NCBI GenBank assembly: GCA_014904985.1 | Contig: MU129050.1 | Span: 1 to 64,000, forward strand | Length of the DNA stretch: 64,000 bases | Direction of reading: 5' to 3' | DNA from: Hydnum rufescens UP504 | Lineage: Eukaryota; Basidiomycota; Agaricomycetes; Cantharellales; Hydnaceae | Shown here: piece by piece, positions 1 through 11,218 of the stretch | How positions within the stretch are numbered: position 1 is the first letter of the stretch | Layout of the letters: each line of letters begins with the position of its first letter | Notes under the pieces: generated by a model | What the model saw: only the letters and a program-made list of their open reading frames with translations | The model's database searches: none | What the model was told of the DNA's origin: nothing | Program-made: the position numbers and the translations under genes

Positions 1-335
1 GTCCAACTCATGAGTCTCAGGGTCCACTCAAACCCATGGGTCTGAGGTCAAAGTCATGGGTCTAGGGGTCAAACCCATGGGTCTAATGCTCTAACTCATG
101 GGTCAGCAGGTCCCACCCATGAGTGGGATGCCCCAGCTCATGAGTTTTATTGTCAATACCCTGCCCTGACCATGCCCAAATCATGATTTGGCACTGTCCC
201 CTCATGAGTCAATGTAGTCCCCACTCATGAGTCTGTGATGGGTCAAGGGACCCTTTGGGTCCTCTCCTGTGCAGTAAAAGCTGACCCAAAGGGTCCAAAT
301 ATATATGCCTGAGGTGTCAAAAGGGCTGAGAGATT
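1..335. repeat. Short direct-repeat tract around CATGAGTC/CATGGGTCT
   Basis: About fifteen degenerate copies of an 8-9 bp word (CATGAGTC, CATGGGTCT) are spaced 15-40 bp apart over the first 245 bases, followed by an inverted pair GACCCAAAGGGTCC-like around 250-300. No open frame or RNA gene is visible. It lies inside the KDZ transposon whose left end is outside the window. Clustered short words near a transposon end could be subterminal transposase-binding repeats, but that is inference. Confidence 0.5.
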
Positions 336-371
336 TTGCCTTTTTGCCCTGGGCAGCTGCCTGCTGACACT

Positions 372-1890
372 TTATATCAAGTAGAGCCTCCTCATCACCA
401 TTATGGCTCGCTTCATCAACTGGAAAGCTGCCTCTTGTGTCTTATTGGCAGCCTCCTTCGCTTTCCTCTTCTTCACAGTTGCAATGACAACCCATTGATC
501 ATACTCTGCATCTGTCTCGCCTCTTATAGGCTGAACATGTATGGGCAAATCGGAACCTGAACTTTCATCCTCAGGATCCAAATCCTGTGAGCTTTCTGAG
601 AATATCTCCGTCCCTGTCACAGGATGATCCCTGGAAGCATGAACCAGAGTAAAAAGACTGTAGCCGAAGGTACTCTTCAGGCGATACATCATAGATGGAT
701 TAGGAGTTAGAGAACCAGTCCCAAGAATTGGAGAATCATTCCCAATAACATAGCGCAGGACTATATCTTCCATGGGTTCATCAGGAAGGACTCCAGGATA
801 ACGATGAGGGGTGATGATCCAAGGATCAGGACAGTCGTGCTCCACGAGGAGCTGGACATAAATGTTGTGAGCGACCATCTTCCTTTTGGCTTCATCTGGG
901 ATGCCACCGGACTGATTGCCATCAGGAGAATTGCGACGAAGGCCATGCATAAGCTTAACATCTATGCCACACTGTCTGAGCCAGATACCCCACACAGGGA
1001 CTCCATGATGGAGGAGGTCTTGGAGCCAAGGACCTTCTGTTGAATGGACACACATGGCACCCATTAGATCGTTGTCCACACCAAAATAAGCATGGGCCTC
1101 TGAATTTTCAGAGACCAGGCGATTGATACACCAGTGCATCATCATACATGCAAAGGCACTGTATTCGTATGCAACCCGAATGTAATCCATAATGAGCCCA
1201 CACAACGTGTCAAAATCCTTGTAAGTGTATGATAGTGAATGAAGGTTGAAAAAAGAGGCATTGCAGATGATTTCCGGTCGAATGGGAAGGATCACATTAC
1301 TCAGAGCACCCTGGAGTCCTACAGCTTGACCAGCTGAACACCACTTTCTAAAGCAATCATATCGAGTGGAGACAAAGATCTCTAAGTGTCGCTGATACTG
1401 GTTAACTAGCTTGACACCAACATTGGGAACCCATACAATATCTGCTTCAGCTGGGGGGGAAGGGTCAGAAGGTTGACATGAGATGTAAGTGAGATACGGC
1501 ATCTGGGTTGAATACAACATCAGCAACCACGTAAAATCAAAGATGGGGGCCATACATGCGTCCTTGTGGGTAGATATGTAATGGCAAGAATAAAAAGCCT
1601 GTTCCCTGCCATAAAGTTCAGGGGTGAAGTCGAGTGGGCACTGTAATGAGAGCTGGAAGGGTCGGCGGCTATTTGTGAACATGACTGCCCACTCCACCTG
1701 TGTGATGGCAGAATGTAAAGAATCATGATTGTGCCCATCATCATGTGGAATGCCCTGCACAGAGCCAAAATCTGTTTGTAAGTCAGAAAATTTCGTTGTC
1801 GAGCATAACATGTTCTACCCAAACTCACTGTTCTTTGAACAGTCGGACCATGCCACATAATCTGGAGTATCCATGTGCACATTAGAGAAC
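372..1890 (-). CDS. Hypothetical protein, possible KDZ-element accessory gene
   Basis: A long open frame runs on the minus strand to a stop at 372. The Met at 1811 is probably not the start. It lies in a likely intron (GTGAGTTTGG donor near 1822, CTGAC branch, AACAG acceptor near 1756), and the same frame reads on in an upstream exon (KPVTWINSLGNLGDAPEF, then DTPDYVAWSDCSKN) around 1820-1935. The protein has no transmembrane run and no motif I can assign. It is rich in aromatic residues (PWLQDLLHHGVPVWGIWLRQ) and has an acidic stretch (SSQDLDPEDESSGSD) before a basic tail (TVKKRKAKEAANK). It lies inside the KDZ element, on the strand opposite the transposase. No stop interrupts it for more than 450 codons, unlike most genes here. 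It may be a KDZ accessory gene; function unknown. Confidence 0.5.
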
Positions 1891-1899
1891 TCTGGCGCA

Positions 1900-3615
1900 T
1901 CTCCCAAATTCCCTAGGGAGTTGATCCATGTTACGGGCTTGAGCTTGGTGGGCCCTCACCCGCCACTGCACCAGAGGTGCCAGCAAGTGAGGACGCACCG
2001 GCCAGAAATGTCGGATTGCCAGCAAAAACACCCCTTGCCGTGCAACCAATGGAAACAGGTGCACTGTGGGATGAAGAGGCAGCCACAGGGGACATGACAT
2101 ACGACTTGAGATATTTGGATCCGCGGAATCTCCTGCCCTCTCTCGTCAAAGTATGTACATCTCACATGGATCTCCTGCTCTCACTTCACATTCGACTCAC
2201 TTTATCTTTGCGCTTTGGCTGTTTCTCCCCATTGATGAAGGAGGTTTAGGGCTCCTGGTATGTCCTTGCACGCTTATTACTGAGATTAAAAATGCCACTT
2301 ACATGGATAACAGCTATCCCAAATAGCAGCTATCATCAGCCATCGGGTTTTTGACCTCAACCCCCAGTCATTCAATGGTCCCAGTCAGTTAATGTTTGAT
2401 CCTTCAAGTCAGTCTTTTGGCTCTGGTGGAACTGTGACTTTCGACTCTCATCCTCCCCTCAACAATTGTCATGCAGACGAGAGGCCCCACAATAATTTCC
2501 ACCTGCAACAGCACCTCCATTACCCATCTCCATGCTGCCTGCATCTCGTGTTTTTTCACCCCTTCACAATGCCGCTCACACACATGATCCCCTTGGTGCT
2601 GCAGCAGCCTTTCACGCAACAACAGTGGCCACAATCTTGCCATCAACCACTACCACCAATGATCACCCCATCTCCCTGTCAAATCCCCACGTCCTGACGT
2701 TGTTCATATGATCAAATGATTGACCCATCCTGTATCTATGCTCACTGCCCTACCCCAGCTCTCAGCAGCAGTTCCACCACATCCAATTCTTCTGCTTCTC
2801 CCTCACCCACAAGATCGTCTTTTTCTCCTGATGTTCCCTTTGCCTACTCCCAGCCATCTCCAGAAAGTACTGACAAGCCTACCATGTCCTCTGTCGATAT
2901 TTTGGGCCAGTCTTCTCTTGCCAGCACACCCCTCCCAATGCCTCCTCCAATGGCGCAACAGATCACAACATCCTCCAAACCTGACAGTGGCCTCGCCCAT
3001 TCTACCCGACCGTGTCCCTCTACGAACCCTGGGACCCAAAAACTACCCTGCTCAACCAAGTCGCACCCATCAAGTTCTTCCTCTGAAGCTAGGTTGACCC
3101 CAGCATTGAAAACAAGGCATGTAATGCCTTCGATAAATCACACTGGTCAACCAACTCTGGCCTGCTTTTCTGTCGACAACGCAAGATTGCCTGTCCTCTG
3201 CCCCTGACACAGAAGACCTTTCTTGTGAGTAAGTACTCTTCTTCTACTGGCCACTAGTATCAATCCATTAATTTTGCAACTCTTTGTAGACAATGCATGA
3301 GTCACAATCAATCATGCATGTATCTTATGCACACTCGTTGTGATCTTCCAAAAGACAAACCTGTGAAGAAATTTATGGACAAGGACATCCGTAACATGGG
3401 CCAAGGACCCTACCACCTTTTATAAGTTTTCACGATGCGTGCCCAGTTCACAGTACAACGGTTTCACAAGCTGCTCTAGAGAAACTGACTACTGGGCTCA
3501 TTGTTATACATGTCATAATTGTACACAATTTCAGGAAATACATACACCATTCATCATTTATGCCTTGACTTCTATCCTCTTTAAATGTATGAAAAGCAGA
3601 AAAATGGCCAAACTG
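1900..3615. other. KDZ interior: Ser/Pro-rich frames, no recognised gene
   Basis: The first part (1936-2250) may hold the 5' exons of the minus-strand gene at 372-1890. From about 2390 to 3210 two overlapping plus-strand frames (2716-3207 is the longest, 163 codons) are rich in Ser, Pro, Thr and Leu, without a recognised domain. Such composition can arise by chance in C-rich DNA. From 3210 to 3615 I see only AT-rich sequence with short frames. The sequence up to 3615 resumes at 17469 on the far side of the hAT element. Confidence 0.35.
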
Positions 3616-3623
3616 GGGGCAAT

Positions 3624-3737
3624 TATGGATCCCGTGGTTCAGGTTTAAACTGATGGAACCTGGGTTTAAACCTGAACCTGACCTAGGTCTGGTTCCATTG
3701 AGGTCAGGTTCCATGTGGTTTTCCCATGGTCAGGTTC
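3624..3737 (+). repeat. Left terminal/subterminal arm of hAT transposon 1
   Basis: Begins TATGGATCCCGTGGTTCAGG and continues with GGTTTAAACCTGAACCTGACC-type words. The arm resumes at 4342-4402 after the solo LTR and matches, in inverted orientation, 17297-17460. The same arm sequence appears in the small element at 61697-62370. Confidence 0.75.
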
Positions 3738-4336
3738 TGTCAGGGTTCACCCCCAACTCCAGTCTACTCCGGTCTACTCCGGTCAACTCCGGTCCTCGTC
3801 TGCCCACCTCCAGTCCGGTTCTCCACTTATTTCCCTTGCCCAAGTCCACTTTGCTTCCGGCTTGATTCCAGTTTGACTCCGGTCCAACCCTATCTTGGTT
3901 TCATTTCCTTTTCATTTCCCTTTCATTTCCCATTGCTTCCGGTTCACCCCCTGGCCGAGTTCCTGTTCCTGTTCCTGCTCCTGTCCCCCTTGTAACCACC
4001 TCCAGTTTAGCGATCACTCCCCCGTAGTATAGTCATCATGTATAAGTAGTCCGAGAGCGAAGTCCAGAGACCCCAGCTTTGGTCTCTCAGGATTTCCGCT
4101 GTTACTCCGGACTACAGGTCCGAGTATTTTCCAGTTGACTCCACGAGCTTAAGGACCGCTGTGCTTGTTTCCGCCTAGTCCCTTCCGGGCTGCTGGATTG
4201 CCTCTCCGTCCCCTCCTATCTTCGTTATCTCATTCCTGCCTGGATTCTCTCAGACTTAGCCGGACTTACACCGGACTTAGCCGGAATTATCTGTGTTTAT
4301 ATTTGTTTGGTGCTCTCGTCGCAGCGTGGCCTGACA
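3738..4336 (+). mobile_element. Solo LTR of the Ty3/gypsy family (599 bp)
   Basis: The sequence starts TGTCAG and ends CTGACA, is flanked by perfect 5-bp duplications GGTTC (3733-3737 and 4337-4341), and aligns along its length with the LTRs at 34370-35003 and 41168-41800. It keeps the LTR promoter (TATAAG near 4040), the word AGCTTTGGTCT that starts the predicted transcript, and the U5 stretch ending at the GTCGCAGC word. There is no internal region, so it is a recombination product. It sits in the left arm of hAT transposon 1 and is younger than that element. Confidence 0.88.
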
Positions 4337-4483
4337 GGTTCAGGTTTTGCCTCCTTCCTTAATCAGGAAACCAGTCTGGAACCTGGTTTAAACCTGAACC
4401 TCAAGTAGTAGGGGGGTATACTCTGGCCATATTGGCTTCTTATCTTACAGTATCTTGTGAGCTCAAAATTCTAGTTCAAGGTC

Positions 4484-4570
4484 TTATTAATAAGTTCCTG
4501 GCTGAATTCTTTGCCTGGCCAGTACATTTCTCCATGATCAGGATCACAACAATTAATATAGTATTTCAAT
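4484..4570 (-). pseudogene. Second, diverged fatty acid synthase alpha fragment
   Basis: Read on the minus strand, this stretch gives YYINCCDPDHGEMYWPGKEF and so on. That is clearly related to the better-preserved copy at about 5370-5460 (YYVDCCDPGHGETYQLGKEF) from the region after the acyl carrier domain. The two copies lie about 0.9 kb apart in the same orientation and differ at many bases. The synthase sequence inside the hAT element has therefore either been duplicated and diverged or was acquired from two synthase copies. No intact frame surrounds it. Confidence 0.6.
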
Positions 4571-4669
4571 TTGCCGGGTCAATTAGGACGGCAAACTGTT
4601 ACCCAATGACCACACCCGCAAGACCCTAATATGCACAACAACACCTGGAAATGCTCTGAAAATATTTCA

Positions 4670-7600
4670 GACTAGCAGCTATATCTCAAAGTTGTGATGA
4701 CAATATGAGCATCACCAGAAAGCAGATCATTGATGACCTCAATACCGATTGAACCTTTGCCACTCCGGTTAGCGAGACATTCTTAACCTTGAAGGTCATG
4801 CCGGATGTAGCAATTTCATTGAGAACATCGAGATATATGCTAGTCAAGTTGCTAGAGTACTCCCGGTTTGTACAGGCTTTGTACTTAAGGTGAAAGTGAG
4901 GAATTCAGTCCTCAGGTAGGGCGGTAGGAGGTGTAGATATTTGAGGTTGGAGGAACTGCGAGGAAGATCGATGAGTCCGATGGGAAGTTCTTGAACACAC
5001 CTCCGAAGGGTTCTTCTTCAGCGAACGAACAATGCCATCGTAAAAGTGCCTTGATCCAGTTCTTTTGCTCTTGACTAATCTCCAGCTGCGACTTGATGAC
5101 GTTCCACAGTTTGAGAATGTCATCCTGCACCTTCTGGATATTGACCACACCGGGTGTCGCACCACCCATCGCCATCTCCTTGACGTATGCCTCCAGTTTA
5201 CGAACATTCTCGCGAACAACTTCCATGTAGACAATATTCCCTGCAGGTGTCACCTCCGTGCGAGGAGCGGTGGGGAACGTCACTGAAACCACGCAGTGTT
5301 AGTGTTGTTTACCCATAACAAGAAATCGCACATACCATCTTTGTACAATGGAGGATGTCCAACAGCCTCCCGGCAGTTGTTGATGAGTTGTTGGCCGAAT
5401 TCTTTGCCCAGCTGGTATGTTTCTCCATGACCAGGATCACAACAATCAACGTAGTACTGCATGTACTCTGAGAGAGATTTGTCGGCACGATTGATAATCG
5501 CAATACACCGGGCAGTGATCTCACGATCAACAGTAGAGATACGGCCATGCAAAATATTGTACCACATGATGAGAGCATCCTGTCGAACCCAGTTCCAAGA
5601 GGAATCGAAATGGCGGGCCTTAAGAGGTTTGAAGACTGGTTGAATACCATTGATGTAGGCATCACCATGCTCACAGTTAATGGCATCCAGCTTATCTTGG
5701 AGTGCCTGCATGTTAGATTTCTCATTGTTCACAGTACGTGCTCCCTCGCATGGATCCAGATCGAGATAGCGCATGTACAATTCGACCTGGTGTCTGGCGA
5801 ACTCATGTTGCTCCACCTGGAATTTAATAAACTCTTTGTTATTGATGACAGCACCACCGCTGCTGCCACCACCTCCAGAGGTGGCACCAGACGACAGTGA
5901 AATCCCAGCTTGCTGGGCATATGCCACAACGATGGCATTCAACCAAGTCTTGGCCTCGGCTTCTGATCCAAGACGCTTAGGAGGCTCGACAGTCAGACCA
6001 AGGAGCAGTACACCATCGGAACGCGAAGGACCCAATCCCCAGGTCTTAGTAAGGTAGGCTTTAATGGCGCTCAAATTAAAGCCACTGGGCATCTTGCCTC
6101 CAATGAGGCAAGAAATCAGGCCAGTGGTGTGCTTGCCGAGAGCACCAGAATAACCAGTACTGAGTGACGATCCAAGCTTGTCCAGGGGCAGCTCTTCTCC
6201 CTTCTCTGGGGCAGATACGAACTCAAGATTGAGATCACCAAGGATCTCATTCTGGAGGGTCGACTTCCCACCAACGAGGTCTTTAATAGACTTCGAGAGA
6301 GGAATCTCCTCAACCTTCTTTTTAAGTTTCTGGGCAATAATGACGTGAAGGGTGTTGAGGGCTTTGAGGGTTTCATCTGCGATGGAAGCAACAGGACCAC
6401 TCGGCAGTGCAGGTGCCACAACAGCAGCTGCAACGGGAATGGATGCAGTGCTGGCTGTTGTGGCAGGTGAGTCCACAGCTGCATCGGTATCAGCAGCTGC
6501 TGCTTCATCCTCGAATTGGTAGTAGATCTCCTTGGTATTCTTCACATGGCAATAGATTACGCGAGTGCGACTGACGGAATCATCGGATGCCTCGTACTTT
6601 GCCTTGAGAGTTCAAGTGGCCATGCCAGTCAGAGTAGGACCAGGTCCGAGCTCAATCAGTTGCTTGAAATGATACTGAGAGAACAATAAGTCCTGCGTCT
6701 CAATCCACCAGACGGGGGAGGCAAATTGATAGGCCAAAAGTTCTACAAGGATAGTATATGCGAGGTTCTGGCGTTGTTCGAGACTGGTCCAGTTATCACA
6801 TTCCCAGTTCTTCAGGACCTTGTCAAGACGAGGAGATGAGGTCTGATCATAGATGATCTGGGCATATTCCCGAGAAATTTCGAAGGGCTTGGCAATTAGG
6901 TTGGGAATGTACTTGCCGACGGGGAGATCAGGGTTCAGGTGAGCGGAGTTAATTTTTTTGGAGAGATCTTGATAATTGAGATGGTTATTATAAGAACTGG
7001 ATCCAAGTTGCTTAGCAGGACTTACAGGCTTGGAATGGCATGACACCCACCCAGAGGTATCAAGAGTGGAATGGGACATCAATTCCAGGGAGTGGGATGG
7101 TGGCAAAGCCACACTCGAGGACAATGTAGCCATCGTCGGCCTCTTGCTTCTGGCGAGCAGCCTTAATGCAATTGTCGACTATTTCTTGTAGCATTTCTTT
7201 GACCCGATCGATGGAATAGGTCTTCATAAGCTGTGACCAAGTATTAGCCGAAGGGAAGAAAAGGGGTTCTGAAAGAATAGCACCTTCTGGATATCAATAT
7301 TCTCCTTCTTGAGATAGTTGAGAACATTTGTGAGGGATTGAAGGGCCAGTAAGTCTCCAGCGCAGACGTATTGAGATCCCTGTGAAACCAGTACATGACT
7401 ACGAGCATGACGGTAGCAGCATGAAATCGCACCTCAACATTATAGTTTACGATCTCCAGAAGGACGTTACTACAATGGGCAATGACCTCAACAACTTCAC
7501 AAAGAGCCGCCTCATTGAAGGTCTTAGAGATGCGACTAGGGTTCACAGCACACATCGCATAATTAGACCTGTTATGAGCATCACGTTCCATGGCACATTG

Positions 7601-7849
7601 CATGGTAATACCATGATAGAACATGACATCAATGAGAGATGAAACCGGGAGGACATCAGCGATAGATGCAAGGGCAGAGTACTCCCCGAGTGAATGACCG
7701 GTGAACGTGCAGTTTGGCTGCACCAGGTCTTTAGAATGCATGTCGTCAAATGCAGCCTTCTCAGTGACGACGAGGGCGATCTGCGTGAACTGAGTAGCGA
7801 AGAGCAAACCACTAGGATGGCTGAATGTATACTTCGGAGTGCGATTGTT
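4670..7849 (-). pseudogene. Fatty acid synthase fragment: C-terminal MPT domain, ACP, structural region, start of KR
   Basis: Read from 7849 downward, the frame gives the malonyl/palmitoyl transferase with its catalytic serine motif [11 protein letters not shown]. It then runs through the beta/alpha fusion region (LVELLAYQFASPVWWIETQD) and the acyl carrier domain with its phosphopantetheine site GGKSTLQNEILGDL (near 6270). Next come the CCDPGHGE region and the ketoreductase start (KGSIGIEVINDLLSG, near 4750). Introns with good sites are 7380-7432, 6968-7025 and 5283-5335. The beta-to-alpha reading is continuous, so the parent was a fused single-chain synthase. Breaks are TGA codons at 7060-7062 and 6612-6614, both where the family has Arg (CGA to TGA), and one-base shifts near 5043 and 4770. 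It stops in the ketoreductase; ketosynthase and phosphopantetheine transferase are absent. It is a dead gene fragment captured by a hAT element. Confidence 0.88.
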
Positions 7850-7879
7850 CACCTTGGTCAGTCATCTAAGCCTACCTAG

Positions 7880-7915
7880 TTAGGTACCACTTCCAGGGCA
7901 GATAATGGTACCTAA
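7880..7915. repeat. Left subterminal palindrome of element A
   Basis: TTAGGTACCA and TGGTACCTAA flank a short centre. The matching right copy is 12951-12986, and equivalents occur at both ends of element B and at the end of KDZ transposon E0. The position 30-65 bp from the terminus suggests a transposase-binding site. Confidence 0.75.
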
Positions 7916-8204
7916 GGAGGTCCCATCACTATTCCGGCCGAAATGGCCATTTTTATGATTTCACCTCCTGGCCCAGAATTGGCTGAAATGGCCGAAAATT
8001 GGCCGAAACTTGGCCAAAACTGAGACTTAGAGAATCTCAGACTTGCAGTGGGCCATACGGGCTTATCGGGGATAATGTTTTCATTTATAATTATTTATTT
8101 ATTATCACTATATTATACATATGCTCCACAGGGTTTCAGTCCTGTGTTTTGTTTTTATTGACTTGTTTATTTATTTATTTATTTAAAAATTCATAAAAAA
8201 CATA

Positions 8205-10580
8205 CCACACACCCACTTGGGCGGGCATGTGGTACTGTCTATAAAAATTTAAAACACTATCTAACACCCACTTGGGCGGGTGTGTGGTACCGGGGACATC
8301 GTTTCGCACGCTTCACCGTTGGGGCTCCCCCTCACCCGTGGTTGTGTTTTCATTCGGCGGGGTCGTGGCTTCAGTTGGGGGATGTGGGTTCAGAAGAATA
8401 CCTATGATAATAAATAATAAGGTAGTTAAAAAAAGAAAAACCAGGCAAAAGGAGCAGCCCCTGCTGCTCCTTTTGCATAGTCAGACATGTATATATATAC
8501 TAACCTTAAAGATTACCACACCCGCTTCGGCGGGTGTGGGGTTCGTCCGGGGCTTGTGTCGTGGTTTCGACTTGTTGCCATTCGTGGGATTCATTTGGCA
8601 GGTGGGTTGTCGTTCTCCCGTGTTTGTTCAGCAGGGTCGCGGGTGTTGGGTCCAGATGACAAACTAAAATAATAAATAATACGTTAGTTATAAACAAAAA
8701 CAAGAAAAGCCATGCAAAAGGAGCAGTGCACGCTGCTCCTCTTGCACAGTTGTACTCACCTTAAAATTACCACACACCCGCAGAAGCGGGTGTGGTGCTC
8801 TCTTGGGTTTGGTCTGGCCGGTCGTGGTTGGCATGGTTCGTTTGGCAGGTGTCATGGCCGGTCACATCATCATTCCCCGGGGGGGTTCATTTGGTGGGTT
8901 GTCATTTGGCTTGACTGTCTAGAATAGTAAATATGTTAGTAAAAGAAAAAATAGAAGAGCCATGCAAAAGGAGCAGCGTACGCTGCTCCTTTTGCATGGT
9001 TGTACTTACCTTAGAATTATCACACACCCGCCGAAGCGGGTGTGGTTCGTCTGGGGTCCCTGTGGCCTTGTGTTGTGTGTTCTCATTCCCGGGTTACGTC
9101 TGGGGGTGTTCCTTGGCGCATTGGGCTTGGGGCTCTTGTTTTGCAGGTGGTTCAGGCGATATCCTAGAATAATAAACAATTTGTTAGTTAAAAATTAAAA
9201 CAACGCAAAAAGAGCAGCCCTTGCTGCTCTTTTTGCACTGTTGAGGGGGGGGGTGCATTACCTTGTATAGAACCACACACCCGCAACTGCGGGTGTGTGG
9301 TCCGTCTCCTCGTGTGGTGCATCGTCGTTTGCGGGGTGTTGTGGTCTCGTCTGGTGGACTGATGGTGGGCGGGCATCGTTTGGTTGGGGTTTTGGCGGGT
9401 TGCATTACACGGGGAGCTCGTTGTTAGCTCAGACGACGATCTACAATAATAAGTAATACGTTAGTAAAAAATAAAATAAAATAAAAAGAAAAGCCACGCA
9501 AAAGGAGCAGCGTACGCTGCTCCTTTTGCGTGGGCTTACCTTAAAATTACCACACACCCGCTTTGGTGGGTGTGTGGTTCCGTTTGCGGTTTCTGTGGTC
9601 TCGTGTCGTGGGTGTCCGGTCCTGGGTTTCATTTGATGGGGGCTTTGGTGGGTCACGTTTGTAGCTTTCATTTGGTGGGGGGGTTTGTTGTGGGTTCAAA
9701 TAACAAACTAGAATAGTAAATAATACATCAGTAAAAAAGAAAAAAAGCAAAGCCATGCAAAAGGAGCAGCGTACGCTGCTCCTTTTGCGCGGTTGTGCAG
9801 ATACTTACCTTACACACCCGCTTTGGCGGGTGTGGTTTCGTCTAGGGTTCTGTGTGGCCAGTTGTCGTTGGCGGGTTTCGTTTGGCATATGTTGTTTTGG
9901 CGGGTCGTCATTTTGCTTGACACCCTAGAATAGTAAATATATTAGTAAAAGAGAAAAAAGAAGACCCACGCAAAAGGAGCAGCGTATGCTGCTCCTTTCG
10001 CATGGTTGTACTTACCTTAAAATTACCATACACCCGCCGAAGCGGGTGTGTGGTTTCGTCTGGGGCTTTGTCCGGTCGGCCGTCATTGGTGGGTCGCATC
10101 GTGATTTCGGGGCAGGGGTGGTTCGTTCGGCAGGTCGTTATTTTGCTGGGTCTGGTCGATAACCTGGAATAATAAATAATATATTAGTTGAGAAATAAAA
10201 TCAGCGCGAAAGAGCAGCATCTGCTGCTCTTTCACGCTGTTGGGGGTGTACAAACGTACCTGCCTTTATTAGAACCACACACCTGCCGCGGCAGGTGTGT
10301 GGTTCCTGGGGCCACCCATAGGGGGGTCTGTTGTCTGCTTTGGTTTGGCTGTTGCTGTGTCGGCCCTCATCGTGCAGGCTTTCGTCTAAAATAATCAAAG
10401 GTGTGTTAGTACAAGAACTCAAAGCAGCGCAAAAAGAGTAGCTTTCGCTACTCTTTTTGCGCCATTGTATCTAATAGGACAAAACTCACCTTATGACCAC
10501 ACACCCGCAGTCTGCGGGTGTGTGGTCGTGTCCTCGCCTTTCTGGGCCGTTGCTGGGTGTGGCTGCGTAGTTGTGCAATT
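8205..10580 (-). other. Left exon-intron array of element A (minus strand, 9 introns)
   Basis: Nine units read on the minus strand. In each, an exon-like block ends in a GC hairpin (CCACACACCCGC...GCGGGTGTGTGG), then AAG/GTAAGT or AAG/GTGAGT, then a hairpin of the type GCAAAAGGAGCAGC...GCTGCTCCTTTTGC, a U-rich run, CTAAC, and TATTCTAG or similar. The intron nearest the centre is 10386-10489 (104 nt). Intronic hairpins lie at 10427-10462, 10204-10237, 9970-10001, 9757-9788, 9498-9529, 9205-9236, 8964-8995, 8714-8745 and 8445-8476. The outer end has two further GC hairpins (8205-8290) and AATAAATAAATAAA on the minus strand near 8165-8190, like polyadenylation signals. Single exons are open in at least one frame (Thr/Asn/Pro/Arg/His-rich), but I could not find one frame open through all exons. 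A long spliced noncoding RNA is the simplest reading. Confidence 0.75.
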
Positions 10581-11218
10581 CAACGCCGGCAATTGCCGGT
10601 ACTTAGAAAGCGCCCAAGTGCTGTGTTACAAGCAGAATACATATTAATAGCAAGTATATAGATGTGTAATAAATACTATATAATAAATATTTACCCAGAA
10701 ATGCGAAGAAGACGATGATAATAGGTCAGAGCTCAATAAGGCATGATATGCATAATTGCAAAGTGGATTGGGCGACTTCTATGGGTCAGAATTGGCCCAA
10801 ATTAGAATATATTAATGGTATATATGCACCTTACATGAGCGATCAGTTACATTGGACGTTCCGGGCATTTCTGAAATTTTCACGCCTTCAATTCCCTAAA
10901 TAGGGAATTGAAGGCGTGAAAATTTCAGAAATGCCGGAACGTCCAATGTAACTGATCGCTCATGTAAGGTGCATATATACCATTAATATATTCTAATTTG
11001 GGCCAATTCTGACCCATAGAAGTCGCCCAATCCACTTTGCAATTATGCATATCATGCCTTATTGAGCTCTGACCTATTATCATCGTCTTCTTCGCATTTC
11101 TGGGTAAATATTTATTATATAGTATTTATTACACATCTATATACTTGCTATTAATATGTATTCTGCTTGTAACACCAGCACTTGGGCGCTTGTTAAGTAC
11201 CGGCAATTGCCGGCGTTG
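10581..11218. promoter_or_regulatory. Central 638-bp palindrome of element A, probable divergent promoter
   Basis: Two arms of about 317 bp are near-perfect inverted copies around a 4-nt centre at 10898-10901 (AATTCCCT, AAAT, AGGGAATT). Each arm carries a TATATA word near the centre, CCAAT words and, near its outer end, the self-complementary CCGGCAATTGCCGG. The first 5' splice site on each side lies about 100 bp beyond the arms (10489 minus, 11319 plus). The two arrays point away from it, so it is the only place from which both could be transcribed. Equivalent palindromes lie at 43712-44368 (B) and 47111-47762 (C). Promoter function is inferred. Confidence 0.7.

Noticed and set aside
2716..3207. 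Ser/Pro-rich plus-strand protein
   Set aside because: Low complexity in C-rich DNA, with a competing frame of similar length and no domain; kept only as a note.
6545..6602. Met at 6545 as start of a separate alpha-subunit gene
   Set aside because: The same frame continues upstream through the TGA at 6612 into recognisable synthase sequence, so this Met is internal.
8445..10462. Rho-independent terminators (hairpin followed by T run)
   Set aside because: This is a eukaryote. The T-rich run fits a polypyrimidine stretch before a CTAAC branch site and TAG acceptor on the array strand.
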